This document shows, piece by piece, positions 32,537 through 45,391 of a stretch of 64,000 nt of DNA. Source of the stretch: Streptococcaceae bacterium ESL0687 (GTDB lineage Bacteria > Bacillota > Bacilli > Lactobacillales > Streptococcaceae); contig CP113940.1 of NCBI GenBank assembly GCA_029392475.1, forward strand, positions 1,302,001 to 1,366,000. The letters run 5' to 3'. The notes under the pieces are model-generated. The model made no database searches. It was not told the origin of the DNA and was given only the letters and a program-made list of their open reading frames with translations. Numbering within the stretch: the stretch's first letter is position 1; every line of letters starts with the position of its first letter. Both the position numbers and the translations under genes were made by a program.

Positions 32537-35500
32537 TTATTCAGTAACTTCAACTACTTCTTCTGTTTCTTCGACTACTGGTACATGAGCTTGTGGCTCG
32601 ATGTTACGGTAGCGCTGCATACCTGTACCCGCTGGGATAATCTTACCAATGATAACATTTTCCTTAAGACCAAGTAGGTGGTCTTTCTTACCACGGATGG
32701 CAGCATCTGTAAGGACACGAGTTGTTTCCTGGAATGATGCAGCTGATAGGAATGAGTTAGTTTCAAGTGAGGCTTTTGTAATCCCCATAAGAACTGGACG
32801 TGATGTCGCAGGAACTCCACCCTTGATAAGAGTGTCTTCATTGGCATCAGAGAAGTCTGAGATGTCCATAAGTGTTCCTGGTAGAAGATCAGTGTCCCCT
32901 GGATCCATAACGCGAACCTTACGAAGCATTTGACGGACCATAACCTCAACGTGTTTGTCGCCGATTTCTACCCCTTGAGAACGGTAAACTTTTTGTACCT
33001 CTGCAAGTAGGTAAGTTTCTACAGATAGGGCGTCACGTACTTGTAGTAGGTGTTTAGGTTCGATTGATCCTTCAGTAAGTGGAGCACCACGGTGAACGAA
33101 ATCACCAACTGCAACCTTCATACGAGATGTGAATGGTACAGTATATGTACGAGTATCAGTTTCACCTTTGACAGTTACTTCCTTAGTACGTGTGCTTGCT
33201 TCTTCAGTGATTTCAACAACTTCACCTGTAACTTCAGTGATGATTGCTTCCCCTTTAGGATTACGAGCTTCAAAGATTTCCTGGATACGAGGAAGACCCT
33301 GAGTGATATCTTCACTTGAGGCAACCCCACCCGTATGGAAGGTACGCATTGTAAGCTGTGTTCCTGGTTCCCCGATTGATTGGGCTGCAATTGTACCAAC
33401 TGCTTCACCAACTTCAACCGCGTCACCTGTAGCAAGGTTGACACCATAACAGTGTTTACATACACCGTGACGAGTACGACAAGTAAATACGCTACGGATT
33501 TTAACTTGTTCAATACCAGCTTTCACAATAGCTGAAGCAATATCTTCTGTGATAAGCTCATCCATACCAATGATTACTTCACCAGTTTCAGGATTAGTTA
33601 CAGTTTGTAGAGTATAACGTCCTGCTAAACGCTCATCAAGTGGTTCAACCATTTCTTTACCGTCAGTGATAGCACTGATGATAAGTCCGCGGTCAGTTCC
33701 ACAGTCGTCTTCACGGATGATTACGTCTTGGGCTACGTCTACTAGACGACGAGTCAGGTAACCTGAATCGGCAGTCTTAAGAGCCGTATCGGTCATACCT
33801 TTACGAGCTCCGTGGGTAGAGAAGAACATCTCGAGGACTGATAGACCTTCACGGAAGTTCGAGATGATTGGAAGTTCCATGATACGTCCATTCGGAGCGG
33901 CCATAAGTCCACGCATACCGGCAAGCTGTGAGAAGTTTGAGATGTTACCACGGGCTCCAGAGTCCATCATCATTACGATTGGGTTCTTAAGATCCTGAGT
34001 TTCAATCAGACGTTTCTCAAGCTCTTCTTTGGCACCACGCCAAACGTTTGTAACTGCTTGGTAGCGTTCATCATCAGTGATTAGACCACGACGGAATTGT
34101 TTAGTAATTGTTTCAACTTTTTCATGGGCTGCGTCGATGATTTCATGTTTTTCTTCAACGACTGGGATATCTGCGATACCCACTGTAAGACCAGCTTTTG
34201 TTGAGTGATGGTAACCTAAGTCTTTCAGACGGTCAAGCATTTCAGATGTTTCTGTAGTACGGAAACGTTTGAAGACCTCAGCGATTACATTACCAAGATA
34301 TTTTTTCTTGAATGGAGCTACAAGATCAAGATTTTCAATCGCTTCTTTAACATTTCCTCCTGCAGGAACGAAGTAACGATCATCAGTCTTACTTGTAAGG
34401 TTATCCATAGTTGGCTCATTTAGGTAAGGGAACTCAGCAGGCATAATTGCATTGAAGAGAATCTTACCAACTGTTGTAAGAAGGATTTTACCTTCTTGTT
34501 CAGAAGTCCAAGGTTTTTCTAGTGAGTTAGTTGCGATACCAACACGTGTGTGTAGGTGAACGTAACCATTGCGCCAAGCGATGATAGCTTCGTCAGCGTT
34601 AGAGAAGATCATTCCTTCCCCTTCACGTCCAGCTTCTTCCATAGTTAGGTAGTAGTTACCTAGAACCATATCCTGAGATGGAGTTACTACTGGCTTACCA
34701 TCTTTAGGGTTAAGGATATGCTCAGCAGCAAGCATAAGGATACGAGCTTCAGCTTGAGCTTCTTCAGAAAGTGGTACGTGGACGGCCATTTGGTCTCCAT
34801 CGAAGTCGGCATTGTAGGCCTCACATACAAGTGGGTGAAGGCGAATTGCGCGTCCATCGATAAGAACTGGTTCAAAGGCCTGGATACCAAGTCTGTGAAG
34901 GGTAGGTGCCCTATTAAGTAGAACTGGGTGTTCTTTGATTACATCTTCTAAAACATCCCAGATGTCTTCATCCATACGCTCAACCTTACGTTTAGCTGCA
35001 CGAACATTGGCTGCCATCTCGCGTTTAACAAGTTCAGCCATAACAAATGGTTTGAATAGCTCAATTGCCATCTCTTTTGGAAGACCACATTGGTACATCT
35101 TAAGAGTTGGTCCTACGACGATTACTGAACGTCCAGAGTAGTCAACACGTTTACCAAGCAAGTTCTGACGGAAACGTCCTTGTTTACCTTTAAGCATGTG
35201 GCTTAGAGATTTAAGTGGACGGTTACCTGGTCCTGTGATTGGACGACCGCGACGTCCGTTATCGATTAGGGCATCAACAGCCTCTTGAAGCATACGTTTC
35301 TCATTTTGAACGATGATTCCAGGAGCGTTAAGCTCAATCAGACGTTTAAGACGGTTGTTACGGTTAATAACACGGCGGTAAAGGTCGTTAAGGTCACTTG
35401 TGGCAAAACGTCCACCATCAAGTTGAACCATTGGACGTAGATCTGGTGGAATAACTGGAAGTACATCCATTACCATCCAGTCAAGCTGGTTGTCAGATTT

Positions 35501-36154
35501 ACGGAAGGCATCAAGGATATCCAGACGACGAACAGCCTTAACACGTTTTTGTCCACTTGCTGTTTTAAGTTCTTCCTTAAGTTCAGCGATTTCACTATCT
35601 AGGTCAACATCCATAAGAAGGTCTTGAATAGCTTCAGCACCCATCTTAGCAACAAATGATCCGTAGCCGTATTCCAGCATTTTTTCACGGTATTCGCGTT
35701 CACTTAGAAGTGTTTTCTTCTCCATTGGAGTGTCTTTTGGATCGATTACCACGTATGATGCGAAGTAGATTACTTCCTCAAGGGCACGTGGGCTCATATC
35801 TAGAGCAAGACCCATACGAGACGGGATACCTTTGAAGTACCAAATGTGAGTTACAGGAGCTGCAAGCTCGATGTGTCCCATACGTTCACGACGCACTTTA
35901 GCACGGGTAACTTCTACACCACAGCGGTCACAAACGATCCCTTTATAACGGATACGTTTGTATTTACCACAGGCACACTCCCAGTCTTTTGTAGGACCAA
36001 AGATACGTTCATCAAATAGTCCTTCACGTTCTGGTTTTAGTGTACGGTAGTTGATTGTTTCTGGTTTTTTTACTTCACCGTAAGACCAAGTACGGATTTG
36101 GCGTGGTGAAGCCAGAGATATTTGCATACTCTGAAATTTATTAACATCTACCAA
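32537..36154 (-). CDS. rpoC: RNA polymerase beta' subunit
   Basis: Seen: 1205 aa; N-terminal zinc ribbon [20 protein letters not shown], the active-site [12 protein letters not shown] whose three Asp bind catalytic Mg, bridge helix and trigger-loop region ([21 protein letters not shown]), and the second zinc site [13 protein letters not shown]. Length is normal for Streptococcaceae. Start: TTG at 36154 (MVDVNKFQ) with AGGAG 8 nt upstream, as in relatives. It lies 108 nt after rpoB; that gap holds a 13-bp hairpin. C-terminal tail is acidic ([11 protein letters not shown]). Confidence 0.98.
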   Translation of the reverse strand: MVDVNKFQSMQISLASPRQIRTWSYGEVKKPETINYRTLKPEREGLFDERIFGPTKDWECACGKYKRIRYKGIVCDRCGVEVTRAKVRRERMGHIELAAPVTHIWYFKGIPSRMGLALDMSPRALEEVIYFASYVVIDPKDTPMEKKTLLSEREYREKMLEYGYGSFVAKMGAEAIQDLLMDVDLDSEIAELKEELKTASGQKRVKAVRRLDILDAFRKSDNQLDWMVMDVLPVIPPDLRPMVQLDGGRFATSDLNDLYRRVINRNNRLKRLIELNAPGIIVQNEKRMLQEAVDALIDNGRRGRPITGPGNRPLKSLSHMLKGKQGRFRQNLLGKRVDYSGRSVIVVGPTLKMYQCGLPKEMAIELFKPFVMAELVKREMAANVRAAKRKVERMDEDIWDVLEDVIKEHPVLLNRAPTLHRLGIQAFEPVLIDGRAIRLHPLVCEAYNADFDGDQMAVHVPLSEEAQAEARILMLAAEHILNPKDGKPVVTPSQDMVLGNYYLTMEEAGREGEGMIFSNADEAIIAWRNGYVHLHTRVGIATNSLEKPWTSEQEGKILLTTVGKILFNAIMPAEFPYLNEPTMDNLTSKTDDRYFVPAGGNVKEAIENLDLVAPFKKKYLGNVIAEVFKRFRTTETSEMLDRLKDLGYHHSTKAGLTVGIADIPVVEEKHEIIDAAHEKVETITKQFRRGLITDDERYQAVTNVWRGAKEELEKRLIETQDLKNPIVMMMDSGARGNISNFSQLAGMRGLMAAPNGRIMELPIISNFREGLSVLEMFFSTHGARKGMTDTALKTADSGYLTRRLVDVAQDVIIREDDCGTDRGLIISAITDGKEMVEPLDERLAGRYTLQTVTNPETGEVIIGMDELITEDIASAIVKAGIEQVKIRSVFTCRTRHGVCKHCYGVNLATGDAVEVGEAVGTIAAQSIGEPGTQLTMRTFHTGGVASSEDITQGLPRIQEIFEARNPKGEAIITEVTGEVVEITEEASTRTKEVTVKGETDTRTYTVPFTSRMKVAVGDFVHRGAPLTEGSIEPKHLLQVRDALSVETYLLAEVQKVYRSQGVEIGDKHVEVMVRQMLRKVRVMDPGDTDLLPGTLMDISDFSDANEDTLIKGGVPATSRPVLMGITKASLETNSFLSAASFQETTRVLTDAAIRGKKDHLLGLKENVIIGKIIPAGTGMQRYRNIEPQAHVPVVEETEEVVEVTE

Positions 36155-36180
36155 GATTTCTTCTCCTAGCTATATAAAAC

Positions 36181-36210
36181 TTGATAAAGGGCATCTGTGC
36201 CCTTTATCAA
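36181..36210 (-). other. Strong hairpin between rpoB and rpoC
   Basis: A perfect 13-bp stem (36181-36193 with 36198-36210) and a 4-nt loop, followed on the minus strand by GTTTTATATAG. The T-run is short, so it may be a partial attenuator or an RNase processing site that sets the rpoB to rpoC ratio. Confidence 0.6.
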
Positions 36211-36262
36211 CGTCAGTTCTCAAAATCTATATTATTTATTTTTACTGAAGTTAAATCCTAAC

Positions 36263-39886
<3,624 letters not shown>

Positions 39887-40009
39887 TGTAGTTTCTCCTC
39901 TTTCCTATTTTACAAATCATTGCTTATAAATAGTTATTTTAAAGTAGTCTGAAAATTTAGAAGCTTTAAGTTTCAGTGACTTAACCTGAAAAACAAGGTC
40001 TAAAACGGC

Positions 40010-40096
40010 AAAAAAAGCAACGGTCAATTCCTTCACCGCTGCTCACTACACCCGTATGGACAATATTTCATACCAGGTGCACCGACAAACTATTTC
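40010..40096 (-). ncRNA. Structured rpoB leader, Lacto-rpoB-like RNA with attenuator
   Basis: The transcript from the promoter at 40102-40129 would first form a hairpin: CACC (40079-40076) and GTATG (40073-40069) pair with CATAC (40058-40054) and GGTG (40052-40049). A terminator hairpin follows at 40042-40017. Known: the Lacto-rpoB motif, found computationally in lactic acid bacteria, occupies just this place in rpoB 5' UTRs. Family membership here is inferred from position, taxon and two-hairpin shape, not from a covariance search. Confidence 0.6.
40011..40042 (-). terminator. Attenuator-type terminator in the rpoB leader
   Basis: Minus strand: GCAGCGGT pairs with ACCGTTGC (8 bp, one G-U) and is followed by six T. 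It is about 60 nt downstream of the expected start site and 125 nt before rpoB, so it would stop a share of rpoBC transcription. Confidence 0.65.
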
Positions 40097-40101
40097 TTCC
40101 T

Positions 40102-40129
40102 ATTATACACTACTTTTTGGTAATGTCAA
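40102..40129 (-). promoter_or_regulatory. rpoB promoter
   Basis: Minus strand: -35 TTGACA (40129-40124), 16-bp spacer, -10 TATAAT (40107-40102); both hexamers match consensus. Confidence 0.85.
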
Positions 40130-40171
40130 GAGTTTTTCTTATTTTTTATTATTCTTACTTATAGAAGTTTC

Positions 40172-42052
40172 TTACCAAATTTTAACCCTATCCTCTGGCG
40201 CGCGCCACATAGGATCTCCTTCTTTAACATCAAAGACCTCAAAGAATTCATCTAAGTTAGTTGGTTGGACATTTGCACGAAGTTTGGCCGGAGCATGGAC
40301 ATCAGAACTTAACAACATTTGTGTGTACTCATCCTTGGCCTTGTTACGCCAAACAGTAGCCCACTGTTCAAAGACCTCACGCAGATTAGCATCTGGTTCC
40401 AGTTGACTTGCTGTCATGGCTGCTGTTAGCCCTCCAGCATCTGCGATATTTTCACTAACAACAAGTGTTCCATTAACCTTGCCACCTGCAATTTCAAGTC
40501 CTTCAAACTCATCAATCATCAGTTTTTGTTTTTCCTCAAAGGCTTTGAAATCTTCTTCAGTCCACCAGTTTTCCATGTTACCGAATTTGTCAAAAAGAGC
40601 ACCGTTATTGTCAAAGGCGTGTGAGATTTCATGGGCAATAACTGCCCCGATTCCCCCGTAATTTTGACTACTGCTTTGACTTACACTATAGAAAGGTTCT
40701 TGGAGAATAGCTGCTGGGAAAACAATTGTGTTACTGTCTGGACTAAAGTAGGCATTTACCATGTGAGCTGGCATATGCCATTCAGTCTTGTCTACATCCT
40801 CAGAGTATTTTTCATAGTGCCTACGAGTGCGGATTTTACTAAATTCTCGAACATCCTCATAGATACTAGCATCTCCTACCCTAAATTTGTTATAAATCTC
40901 AGGTAGCTTATCCGGATAGCCAATAAAGACTGTCATTGCATCAAGTTTTTCAATGGCTTTATCAATTGTTTCCTTAGATAACCAATTATTGTCACTTAGA
41001 CGCTCTTGGTAGATCTTAATCATTTGAGCAGTCATTCTTTTGACGTCCTGCTTGGCCTCTTCCCCAAAATACTTGTGACCATAATAAAGTCCAACTGCTT
41101 GAGAAAATTGCCCTGTAGCAAGATCATAGGCGTGTTTTTCCTGACTGCGGGCCTCAGAAATACCGCTTAGGAAACGACCAAAGGCTCCACCTAAAATTCG
41201 AAGATCGTCTGATAAATAACCTGTCGCAGATCTTGCTGCCATAACAAGCATGTATGACTTGATAAGTTCAAAATTTTCTTCATTTACGATGCTATTAAAA
41301 TTTTCAAAGAATCTTTTCTCATAAACAAGAACTCGGTCAGGAAGCTCCCCAATCAGCCCTCTCATCAAACGGTCGAAATCAACTGTTGTAAGCTTGCCTA
41401 CAAATTCTCCAATCTCAACTGGATTATAAAGGTCTGCATATTTAGCCCACTCTTCACTTGTATTTACATAAGGAACCAAGAGAGAATCAAACTTCAATGT
41501 ATCATCAGCTAATTTTTCAGCCCTGTCCTGGTCATAGCCAAACTCCTTTAAAATATCAATGGTATTTTGACGGTAAAAGGCTAAAAGTTCATCCTTTCTA
41601 GGATGATTTTCCGCATAATAACTTGTATCAGGCAGGATAAGTCCAACACTTGAAAAGTATAAGGCATTATGGATGGCATCCTTCATATCAGGAGACACTG
41701 AAAGTCCAAAAGGCGGTGTTGTACTTGAATTTAAAATAAGATCTGTCAAATTTTCATCAAAGTCAGAAAAATCTTTGATCTCTTCAATTCGAGCTAAGTC
41801 TGCTTTTACAGGCTCCACTCCAAAATTTTTACGAGCTTCAAAATCTCCTGCTTTTTTATAAAATTTAATAAATTCATGCATTACAGGTTCTGCAAAATCA
41901 ACAGGACCTGAAAAATCTTCCATGAGTGTTTTCTCATTATTAATAACTAATTCATCGAAGGCAGATATTCTTGGTTTGTCACTTGGAATTTTACTTTTTT
42001 CCAACCAATCCTTGTTAACTGCTTCAAATAAATCATCTTGTATACGAACCAT
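40172..42052 (-). CDS. pepO: Neutral endopeptidase PepO (M13 family)
   Basis: Zinc oligoendopeptidase, neprilysin-like. Seen: 626 aa; zinc motif HEISHAFD (HExxH), third ligand and catalytic region SENIADAGGLTAAM, NAYFSPDSNTIVFPA substrate-binding NAYY-like motif, and the C-terminal segment APAKLRANVQPTNLDEF. The length matches lactococcal PepO (about 627 aa). No signal peptide, so cytoplasmic, where it would degrade peptides taken up for nutrition. Own extended -10 promoter (42077-42085), ribosome site AGGAGG. No terminator is seen before the rpoB promoter, so readthrough into rpoB is possible. Confidence 0.95.
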   Translation of the reverse strand: MVRIQDDLFEAVNKDWLEKSKIPSDKPRISAFDELVINNEKTLMEDFSGPVDFAEPVMHEFIKFYKKAGDFEARKNFGVEPVKADLARIEEIKDFSDFDENLTDLILNSSTTPPFGLSVSPDMKDAIHNALYFSSVGLILPDTSYYAENHPRKDELLAFYRQNTIDILKEFGYDQDRAEKLADDTLKFDSLLVPYVNTSEEWAKYADLYNPVEIGEFVGKLTTVDFDRLMRGLIGELPDRVLVYEKRFFENFNSIVNEENFELIKSYMLVMAARSATGYLSDDLRILGGAFGRFLSGISEARSQEKHAYDLATGQFSQAVGLYYGHKYFGEEAKQDVKRMTAQMIKIYQERLSDNNWLSKETIDKAIEKLDAMTVFIGYPDKLPEIYNKFRVGDASIYEDVREFSKIRTRRHYEKYSEDVDKTEWHMPAHMVNAYFSPDSNTIVFPAAILQEPFYSVSQSSSQNYGGIGAVIAHEISHAFDNNGALFDKFGNMENWWTEEDFKAFEEKQKLMIDEFEGLEIAGGKVNGTLVVSENIADAGGLTAAMTASQLEPDANLREVFEQWATVWRNKAKDEYTQMLLSSDVHAPAKLRANVQPTNLDEFFEVFDVKEGDPMWRAPEDRVKIW

Positions 42053-42076
42053 ATCTTCCTCCTTTATTTTAATAGT

Positions 42077-42085
42077 ATTGTATCA
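42077..42085 (-). promoter_or_regulatory. Extended -10 promoter of pepO
   Basis: Minus-strand TGATACAAT: hexamer TACAAT (42082-42077) with the TGn extension, 25 nt before the start codon. Confidence 0.45.
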
Positions 42086-42122
42086 AAAATTCTGAATAAT
42101 TTCTAAACTTATAGAGACTATA

Positions 42123-42153
42123 GAAAAAACACCCGTAAATTTAAACGAGTGTT
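42123..42153 (-). terminator. Terminator of the nrdD-nrdG operon
   Basis: Minus strand: AACACTCGT pairs with ACGGGTGTT (one T-G), 8-nt loop, then a T run. It lies just after the nrdG stop. Confidence 0.75.
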
Positions 42154-42157
42154 CCTT

Positions 42158-42757
42158 TTATAATAATTTATTGCGGTCAACCTGTTCAAAGCTTGTACTG
42201 CCATCCTTAAGTTTATCCCAAAGAATAAGGTGCCCTGATTCAAGTGATTTTTTTACATCAATAATCCTTTGATTGCTTGATCCCCTAAACTGAAGAAGAA
42301 GATTCTTTTTATTAATATCAAAACGGCCATCGACCAAAATATCAATATTCTCCAGTAGTTCAAGTTTATCAGAGCTATCAAGCAAGAGTTCCTCCCAGGT
42401 ATAGCCTGTCCATGACCAAATATCTTTTTGAGGAAGCTCCCTTCTGATTCTTTTAACCAGGGGAAGGACTACGCCTGTGTTCAAAAAGGGTTCACCGCCA
42501 AGAAGGGTCAAGCCTTGAACATAAGATTCTCTCATGTCAGCCATAATCCTCTCTTCAAGCTCCTTAGTATAGGGGCTACCAAAGCGGAAACTTTGAGCAC
42601 TTGCATTATAGCAGCCCTCACAGGCGAAAGGACAACCTGATACATAAAGACTATTTCTCACACCTTCGCCGTCAACAAAGTTAAAGGGCTTATAATCAGC
42701 TATATAATTCTGGCTTAAATCTTCTGCTAGCCATTCTTTAGGCTTTGGATTCTTCAT
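42158..42757 (-). CDS. nrdG: Anaerobic ribonucleotide reductase activating protein
   Basis: Radical SAM enzyme that makes the glycyl radical on NrdD. Seen: 199 aa; the cluster motif CxxxCxxC at C42, C46 and C49 (SGCPFACEGCYN), and TLLGGEPFLN, the SAM-binding GGE motif. N-terminal YIADYKPFNFVDGEGVRNSLYVS is typical of NrdG. It overlaps the end of the preceding 53-aa gene by 20 nt, so translation is coupled. NrdD-small protein-NrdG form one operon under NrdR control. Confidence 0.96.
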   Translation of the reverse strand: MKNPKPKEWLAEDLSQNYIADYKPFNFVDGEGVRNSLYVSGCPFACEGCYNASAQSFRFGSPYTKELEERIMADMRESYVQGLTLLGGEPFLNTGVVLPLVKRIRRELPQKDIWSWTGYTWEELLLDSSDKLELLENIDILVDGRFDINKKNLLLQFRGSSNQRIIDVKKSLESGHLILWDKLKDGSTSFEQVDRNKLL

Positions 42758-42899
42758 TAGCTTGTCCTTTTTTACCAGCTAAAAATTTAGCACGCATCTC
42801 TAAAATTCGAGCCTGCTTGTCTGATTTTACATTAGAATGTTTCTCGTGGAACTTTTGATTTTGAGCACGTCCCTTGTCATCTAATTGATATTTTCCCAT
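42738..42899 (-). CDS. Small conserved protein between nrdD and nrdG (53 aa)
   Basis: Seen: an ATG at 42899 with GGAGG just upstream, encoding 53 residues (MGKYQLDDKG..., ending NEESKA), rich in Lys and Gln with no hydrophobic segment; the centre (SDKQARILEMRAKFLAGKK) looks helical. It overlaps nrdG by 20 nt. Known: Streptococcus pneumoniae has a short hypothetical gene with a very similar start (MGKYQLD) directly after nrdD, in the same operon; this appears to be its counterpart. Function unknown; conserved linkage suggests a role in anaerobic ribonucleotide reduction or its regulation. Confidence 0.8.
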   Translation of the reverse strand: MGKYQLDDKGRAQNQKFHEKHSNVKSDKQARILEMRAKFLAGKKGQANEESKA

Positions 42900-42988
42900 A
42901 ACTACCTCCTTATCTTTTTTAAATACTTATTCCTAATTCTCTAAGGTTCTATTAATTAATGTTCTCTTTTAGATAATTAACCAACTAA

Positions 42989-45190
42989 TTAATCAGCTAA
43001 AATATGACCAACTGAACCATTCATATGCTTAACTCGGCTGGTGATTTCCTTGTGGCGACCATTCACCATTGGACGGGCCTGAGGATTTCCCAGGTAACCG
43101 CAGGTTCTTTTAACCACATCAACTGTTGCAGGGTTTGAATTACCGCAGTTAGGGCATTTAAATCCTCGCTCAGTTGGTGCAAAATCGCCCTCATAATGAC
43201 ATTCATAGCATTTGTCGATTGGGGTATTGGTACCAAGATAGCCAACTCGGTCGTAGGCATAGTCCCAAACAGCTTCTAAAGCTTTGGGATTCTGCTGGAG
43301 CATTGGATACTCACAGTAGTGGATGAATCCGCCGCTGGCATAGACTGGATAGTCTTTTTCAAAGTCCAATTTCTCAAATGGAGTTGGGTTCTTTCTGACG
43401 TCATAGTGGAAACTGTTTGTGTAGTATTCCTTGTCTGTGATGTCTTCAATGACACCAAATTTTTCCGTATCAAGCTTGCAGAAGCGGTCAGTCAGTGACT
43501 CTGAAGGAGTTGAATAGACTGAGAAGTGGTAAGCATACTCATCTGACCAGGCTTCAGCGGCCTTCTTCATGCTTCTTAGGATATCCAGGGTGAACTCTTT
43601 AGCTTCAAGATTTGACTCCCAGTCCCCCCCATAGAAAACTGTCGCAACCTCATAAAGTCCAATATAACCCATGGAAACTGTAGCCCTGCGGTTTTTGAAG
43701 AGCTCGTCAACTGAGTCTGTTTTAGCCAGGCGTCCCCCGAAGGCCCCATTTTGGTAAAGAATCGGGGCATTTGCTGGAGTTGCTTCTTTGACACGTTCAA
43801 TACGATAAACGAGAGCATCACGCAAGATGTCCAAACGTTCTCCAAAAATATTCCAGAAGCGGTCCATGTCACTTTTTGACTCAAGAGCAATCCTTGGTAA
43901 ATTAAGTGTTACAACCCCCAGGTTCATCCGACCTTCTACCTCGTCTTCACCTTGGGCATTTTTCCAGCCCTGTAGGAAGGACCGGCAACCCATTGGAACC
44001 TTATAGCTACCGGTAAGTTCGACAATCTTGTCATAGCTTAAGATATCTGGGTACATCCGTTTTGTGGCACATTCAAGGGCTAACTCTTTGATGTCGTAGT
44101 TTGGTTCATCGGCGTGTAGGTTCAGCCCGTCTTTTAGGGTGAAGATAAGTTTTGGGAAGATGGCTGTACGACCCTCGCGACCAAGTCCCTTTAATCTGAT
44201 TTCTAAAATGGCCCTTTGAATCTCACGGGCAAACCAGTCTTCTCCCAGACCAAAACCAAGGGAAGTGAATGGGGTTTGACCATTTGATGTGAAAAGAGTG
44301 TTGATTTCATATTCCAAAGACTGCATGGCATCATAGATGTCTTTTTTCGTCTTGGCATAGGCATACTCTTCCTGGCGGTCTGCTGCCACCCACTCGCGGG
44401 CATCAGCCAAGTGTTTTTCAAAGTTCAATTTGGCGTATGGTGCTAAAAGCTCATCAACCCGGTTGGCTGAACATCCCCCGTACTGACTTGAAGCCACATT
44501 TGCGATGATTTGACTCATCTGAGCTGTTGCCGTTTGAATCGACTTGGGTGATACCACCTCAGCATTACCGATGTTAAAACCGTCTTCTAGCATTCCCTTG
44601 AAGTCGATCAGACAGCAGTTGGTCATCGGCGTATACGGATGGTAATCAAGATCATGGTAGTGAATGTCACCCTTTTGGTGGGCATTGGCCACATGACTTG
44701 GCAAAAGACGTAGCCCGATTGATTTTCCAACAATTCCTGCAGTCAAATCTCTTTGAGTGTTAAAGACATCGCTGTCCTTGTTGGCATTTTCATTGACCAC
44801 AGCCTGGTCCTTGTTTAAAAGTTTATCAATAGTGAAGTTGATATCAGTAGCCTGCTTACGGGCCAAATTCCTCTCGACCCTATAATCACTATAACCCTTA
44901 GCTAACTGATCCTCCTGATTTTCCAGCAGGACTTCCTCAACGATTGCTTGAATTTCAAAAACCCCAATCTTTTGGTCAAAATTATTAGCAATTTCTAATA
45001 AAACCTTATCGACTAATTGGGAAATTTTTTCAGGGTGATCGCTTTTATTCAATCCTTCTGATTCTTCTGAGCTACTAGCCTTAAGTAGGGAAGTGTAAAT
45101 TTTTCCTGCTTCAAAATCAAGCACCCTACCATCACGCTTGATGACTTGAATATCCATAACTTTATCCTCTAGTTTTTCAATTAAATCCAT
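42989..45190 (-). CDS. nrdD: Anaerobic (class III) ribonucleoside-triphosphate reductase
   Basis: Reduces ribonucleoside triphosphates to dNTPs without oxygen, using a glycyl radical. Seen: 733 aa; N-terminal ATP-cone (VIKRDGRVLDFEAGKIYTSL), catalytic core, a four-Cys zinc site (CYECHYEGDF...CPNCGN) and the C-terminal radical region TCGYLGNPQARP. Start at ATG 45190, with AAGGAG 9 nt upstream; the open frame continues to 45241 without a ribosome site. Transcription runs from the promoter at 45214-45241 with two NrdR boxes upstream. NrdG follows via the 53-aa gene. Confidence 0.97.
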   Translation of the reverse strand: MDLIEKLEDKVMDIQVIKRDGRVLDFEAGKIYTSLLKASSSEESEGLNKSDHPEKISQLVDKVLLEIANNFDQKIGVFEIQAIVEEVLLENQEDQLAKGYSDYRVERNLARKQATDINFTIDKLLNKDQAVVNENANKDSDVFNTQRDLTAGIVGKSIGLRLLPSHVANAHQKGDIHYHDLDYHPYTPMTNCCLIDFKGMLEDGFNIGNAEVVSPKSIQTATAQMSQIIANVASSQYGGCSANRVDELLAPYAKLNFEKHLADAREWVAADRQEEYAYAKTKKDIYDAMQSLEYEINTLFTSNGQTPFTSLGFGLGEDWFAREIQRAILEIRLKGLGREGRTAIFPKLIFTLKDGLNLHADEPNYDIKELALECATKRMYPDILSYDKIVELTGSYKVPMGCRSFLQGWKNAQGEDEVEGRMNLGVVTLNLPRIALESKSDMDRFWNIFGERLDILRDALVYRIERVKEATPANAPILYQNGAFGGRLAKTDSVDELFKNRRATVSMGYIGLYEVATVFYGGDWESNLEAKEFTLDILRSMKKAAEAWSDEYAYHFSVYSTPSESLTDRFCKLDTEKFGVIEDITDKEYYTNSFHYDVRKNPTPFEKLDFEKDYPVYASGGFIHYCEYPMLQQNPKALEAVWDYAYDRVGYLGTNTPIDKCYECHYEGDFAPTERGFKCPNCGNSNPATVDVVKRTCGYLGNPQARPMVNGRHKEITSRVKHMNGSVGHILAD

Positions 45191-45213
45191 TAGACTCTCC
45201 TTGTATAGGTTTA

Positions 45214-45241
45214 AGTATAACAAAATAATATTTAATTTCAA
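45214..45241 (-). promoter_or_regulatory. nrdD promoter
   Basis: Minus strand: -35 TTGAAA (45241-45236), 16-bp spacer, -10 TATACT (45219-45214), preceded by TGT (extended -10). Confidence 0.75.
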
Positions 45242-45250
45242 TCTTGACTA

Positions 45251-45266
45251 CCACTATATATTGTGT
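45251..45266. promoter_or_regulatory. NrdR box 1
   Basis: CCACTATATATTGTGT matches the 16-bp NrdR box (about ACACTATATATAGTGT) at nearly every position. It ends 10 bp from the nrdD -35. Confidence 0.85.
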
Positions 45267-45291
45267 TACTTATCTAAAAAACGTCAATATG

Positions 45292-45307
45292 GCACAATAT
45301 GTAGTAT
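45292..45307. promoter_or_regulatory. NrdR box 2
   Basis: GCACAATATGTAGTAT is a second, weaker NrdR box. Its centre is 41 bp from box 1, about four helical turns, the phase seen for paired NrdR sites. Confidence 0.75.
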
Positions 45308-45328
45308 AGATAGAGATTAGTTATTATT

Positions 45329-45356
45329 TTGATATTCAATCTATTTATGATAGATT
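45329..45356 (+). promoter_or_regulatory. Promoter of the GNAT gene
   Basis: -35 TTGATA (45329-45334), 16-bp spacer, -10 TAGATT (45351-45356). The inverted repeat AATCTAT/ATAGATT (45339-45357) overlaps the -10. NrdR box 2 is 22 bp upstream. Confidence 0.55.
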
Positions 45357-45391
45357 AGAGGGAAATATTATTCTAAGGACGGGACTCAATA

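Noticed and set aside
40613..40906. Plus-strand open frames antisense to pepO (about 80-115 aa) and similar frames opposite rpoB, rpoC and nrdD
   Set aside because: They are mirror frames of strongly coding genes, with no ribosome site or homology.
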